From positions 2,046,118 through 2,110,117 of the forward strand of contig NC_016627.1 of NCBI RefSeq assembly GCF_000237085.1: DNA of 64,000 nucleotides. The letters run 5' to 3'. The translations under genes and the position numbers were made by a program. Each line of letters begins with the position of its first letter. Positions within the stretch are counted from its first letter, which is position 1. Of this stretch, positions 62,246 to 64,000 are shown in pieces. The notes under the pieces were generated by a model. It was not told where the DNA came from. It saw nothing but the letters and a program-made list of their open reading frames with translations, and searched no databases. The DNA is from Acetivibrio clariflavus DSM 19732. GTDB taxonomy: Bacteria > Bacillota > Clostridia > Acetivibrionales > Acetivibrionaceae.

Positions 62246-63745
62246 TTATTCGGAAAAAGTTGCTGCAATTTCCCTTTGCATAAAGTCATAATTTTCAAGC
62301 AGTACAAGCAGCTTGTCTACCACAACGGGATCAAACTGTGTTCCGGAATACATTTTAAACTGATTTATTGCTTCTTCAAGATTAAGTTTTGATCTGTATT
62401 TTCTGTCAGAAGTCATCGCATCAAAGGCATCCGCGACTGACAGAATTCTTGCGAGAAAAGGAATCTCTTCACCTTTTAAGCCTTCAGGATATCCTTTTCC
62501 GTCGTACCTCTCATGATGGTACTTAACAAGGGGGACAACATCTTTAAACATGGAAATTGCAGATAATATATAAGCGCCTTTTATCGGATGCTTTTTAATT
62601 TCTTCATATTCATAAAAGTTTAATTTATCAACTTTAAACAATATATCATCTGCAGTGCCTATTTTACCGATATCATGGAATATACCTCCGACTTTCAGCA
62701 ATTCCAGTTCATTCGGGCTTAAATTAAAGGCTTCTCCCAATTTTACCGCATAATAGGATACCCTGTCAGAGTGTCCTCTGGTATAGTAATCCTTAGCATC
62801 TACTGTAAGTCTCAATGCTTCAATAGTATCAATGTACCTTTTTCTCAATTCCATATACGTCTTGTCAAGTTCTTCTTTTTTCATATTTATCAAAGAGTGC
62901 AAAAAGGCATTTACTATAGATGTAGCAGCTTGGACTGAATATATTTCAAGCAGTTTTATGCCTTCGTCAAAACTGTTACTTTCAACATACATAACACCTA
63001 TGGATTTTCCGTTTTCACCTATAATAGGTAAAATCAATCCGTGGTCCATTTGTACTTTTACTTTATTTTCCCTTGCATACCCGATCTTTTCCATTAAATT
63101 GGGACTAAGCATTTTTATTAATGAATCCACTGAAATCTTATATTCGCCAATACCCTTGTAAATAATTTCTCCATGACTGCTGTTACAGTCATCTACAAGT
63201 ATAAAGGCGTCCTTGCTGTTAACAAGCGGCATAAGTCCTTCCAAAATCTCTTCTAAAATTGCGTCAATGGGCTGCAACTGGTATATTTTAGGTACTGTAC
63301 CGAGTATTTTATTGAGTCCGTCTTTAAACTGTTTGATGGTACGCATTTGAGATATGGATTTTATCCCGGATTCTATTAAGAGCAACAGCTGGTCAAATCG
63401 ATCGCCCTTTTCACAATATCCTTGAATATCAAGGGCTCTAATTGTTTCAAGAGGTGGTGCAAGATCTTTATGACCTGTTAATAACAGTATATATATATCT
63501 TTATTAAACTCTCTTATTTTAGCCACTACTTCATCGCCATAAATAGGTGACATTATATAATCTAAAATAAGCATATCAAAATGTTCATTTTCCAAAAGTT
63601 TAACAGCTTCTATAGGATCTGAAATACCAACACTGAAATATCCACTTCTGGTGAGCATAACTTTAATTGAATTAATAATACCTTCCTCATCGTCAACAAT
63701 AAGAATTTTATATTCCGTTGAAACTTCAGCTATCTTTTTTCTCAT
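62246..63745 (-). CDS. Response regulator with GAF-like and HD-GYP domains
   Basis: A receiver domain (about 10-130) has ILIVDDEEG, the phosphorylated aspartate in DMLILDYIMSP, and LLTGH. A GAF-like region spans about 150-300. The HD-GYP domain (about 310-495) has VGGIFHDIGKIG and YHHERYDGKGYPEGLKGEEI, which supports c-di-GMP phosphodiesterase activity by family knowledge. GGAGGAG is 5 nt before the ATG at 63745. It follows the tail of another gene by 11 bp, probably its sensor partner. Confidence 0.92.
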   Translation of the reverse strand: MRKKIAEVSTEYKILIVDDEEGIINSIKVMLTRSGYFSVGISDPIEAVKLLENEHFDMLILDYIMSPIYGDEVVAKIREFNKDIYILLLTGHKDLAPPLETIRALDIQGYCEKGDRFDQLLLLIESGIKSISQMRTIKQFKDGLNKILGTVPKIYQLQPIDAILEEILEGLMPLVNSKDAFILVDDCNSSHGEIIYKGIGEYKISVDSLIKMLSPNLMEKIGYARENKVKVQMDHGLILPIIGENGKSIGVMYVESNSFDEGIKLLEIYSVQAATSIVNAFLHSLINMKKEELDKTYMELRKRYIDTIEALRLTVDAKDYYTRGHSDRVSYYAVKLGEAFNLSPNELELLKVGGIFHDIGKIGTADDILFKVDKLNFYEYEEIKKHPIKGAYILSAISMFKDVVPLVKYHHERYDGKGYPEGLKGEEIPFLARILSVADAFDAMTSDRKYRSKLNLEEAINQFKMYSGTQFDPVVVDKLLVLLENYDFMQREIAATFSE

Positions 63746-63756
63746 TGTAACTCCTC

Positions 63757-64000
63757 CTATATCCAACTGTCTAAAAAAGCATACTTGGAGAAAATTCCTA
63801 ATCCATCAAACTTTTGTATTTTTTCTCTGTTTAAATACTGTAAATCAATGCATGTTTTTATGTGTATACTACCATCATTGCAACAGTCAATTAGCCAGAT
63901 TTGTTTTGTGTATCCCGTGTTGGAACTAAACAAATTAATCATTATGCAGACTTTGCAGGGAAATTTACAGGTTTTAGTATTATTAACTCCAAAGCAAACA
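63757..64000 (-). CDS. C-terminal part of an unidentified protein
   Basis: The frame is open from the right edge through 63757, giving about 80 residues. It has the cysteine pattern TCKFPCKVCIMINLF and ends GLGIFSKYAFLDSWI. I do not recognise the family. It may be a PAS-type or cysteine-containing sensor segment, since it lies 11 bp before the response regulator gene, but that is inference. Confidence 0.5.
   Translation of the reverse strand, partial: VCFGVNNTKTCKFPCKVCIMINLFSSNTGYTKQIWLIDCCNDGSIHIKTCIDLQYLNREKIQKFDGLGIFSKYAFLDSWI

Noticed and set aside
1-64000. tRNA, rRNA or CRISPR arrays
   Set aside because: None noticed on either strand by reading; a covariance-model scan would be needed to exclude small RNAs.

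Overview
The window looks like a chromosomal segment of an anaerobic, spore-forming, cellulosome-producing Firmicute of the Acetivibrio / Clostridium thermocellum-clariflavum group. This is inferred, not proved. It is AT-rich, with strong GGAGG ribosome sites and intrinsic terminators. It carries four dockerin-tagged secreted glycoside hydrolases, a seven-cohesin scaffoldin, exosporium-like paralogues and typical clostridial housekeeping operons. All eight dockerin repeats share an S-I (once S-V) signature followed by a YMK/YLK-x-YLLG helix, which differs from the S-T of classical C. thermocellum dockerins. Layout. 1-5280 (+): end of a cobA/hemD fusion, then hemB, hemL and cbiX (tetrapyrrole synthesis), then pabB-pabC (4-aminobenzoate for folate). 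5535-6529: a membrane protein that appears frameshifted near its start. 6666-9267: an intact IS21-family element with istA/istB, 48-bp ends and a 5-bp target duplication; its right end supplies a new -35 box facing a GH30 dockerin enzyme (9468-11072). 11559-12431 (-): dapB preceded by a c-di-AMP (ydaO-type) riboswitch and terminator. 13268-14251: a XerC/D-like recombinase. 14997-18950 (-): a secreted scaffoldin with seven type II cohesins and no anchor. 19732-27947: Sfp-type phosphopantetheinyl transferase, a PQQ-like beta-propeller protein, a GntR/UTRA regulator, purB, an aspartate aminotransferase and an M19 dipeptidase. 28277-30667 (-): GH9-CBM3c-dockerin cellulase. 31078-39965 (-): the conserved rplS-lepB-rbgA-rnhB ... 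ylqG-flhB-like-yraN-radC cluster, split by a LacI-type regulator and a GH16 lichenase-dockerin gene. The lichenase has a clear promoter with a palindromic operator just downstream of the -10. 40093-41311: an IS30-family element flanked by an unusually long 15-bp direct repeat. 41717-47304 (-): an unknown membrane protein, then a J-like/TPR protein and an HscC-type Hsp70. 47973-51122 (+): a chemotaxis receptor and two CsxC-like SPOCS-domain proteins. 51197-52966 (-): CBM35-GH26-dockerin mannanase. 53225-64000: RDD protein, PrsA-like foldase, fructokinase, PilZ protein, an atypical aroC with aroK, an LCP protein, M18 aminopeptidase, an HD-GYP response regulator and the tail of an unidentified gene. 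How the genes fit together: the GH30, GH9, GH16 and GH26 enzymes attack xylan, cellulose, mixed-linkage glucan and mannan. Their type I dockerins would dock on a primary scaffoldin outside this window. The type II scaffoldin here would gather such primary scaffoldins into large complexes not attached to the cell. Nucleotide second messengers recur (c-di-AMP riboswitch, PilZ and HD-GYP for c-di-GMP). The observations most worth following are the chorismate synthase lacking both usual active-site histidines, the IS21-remodelled promoter before the GH30 gene, the c-di-AMP riboswitch before dapB, the LacI/lichenase module inside the rplS cluster, and the long target duplication of the IS30 element.
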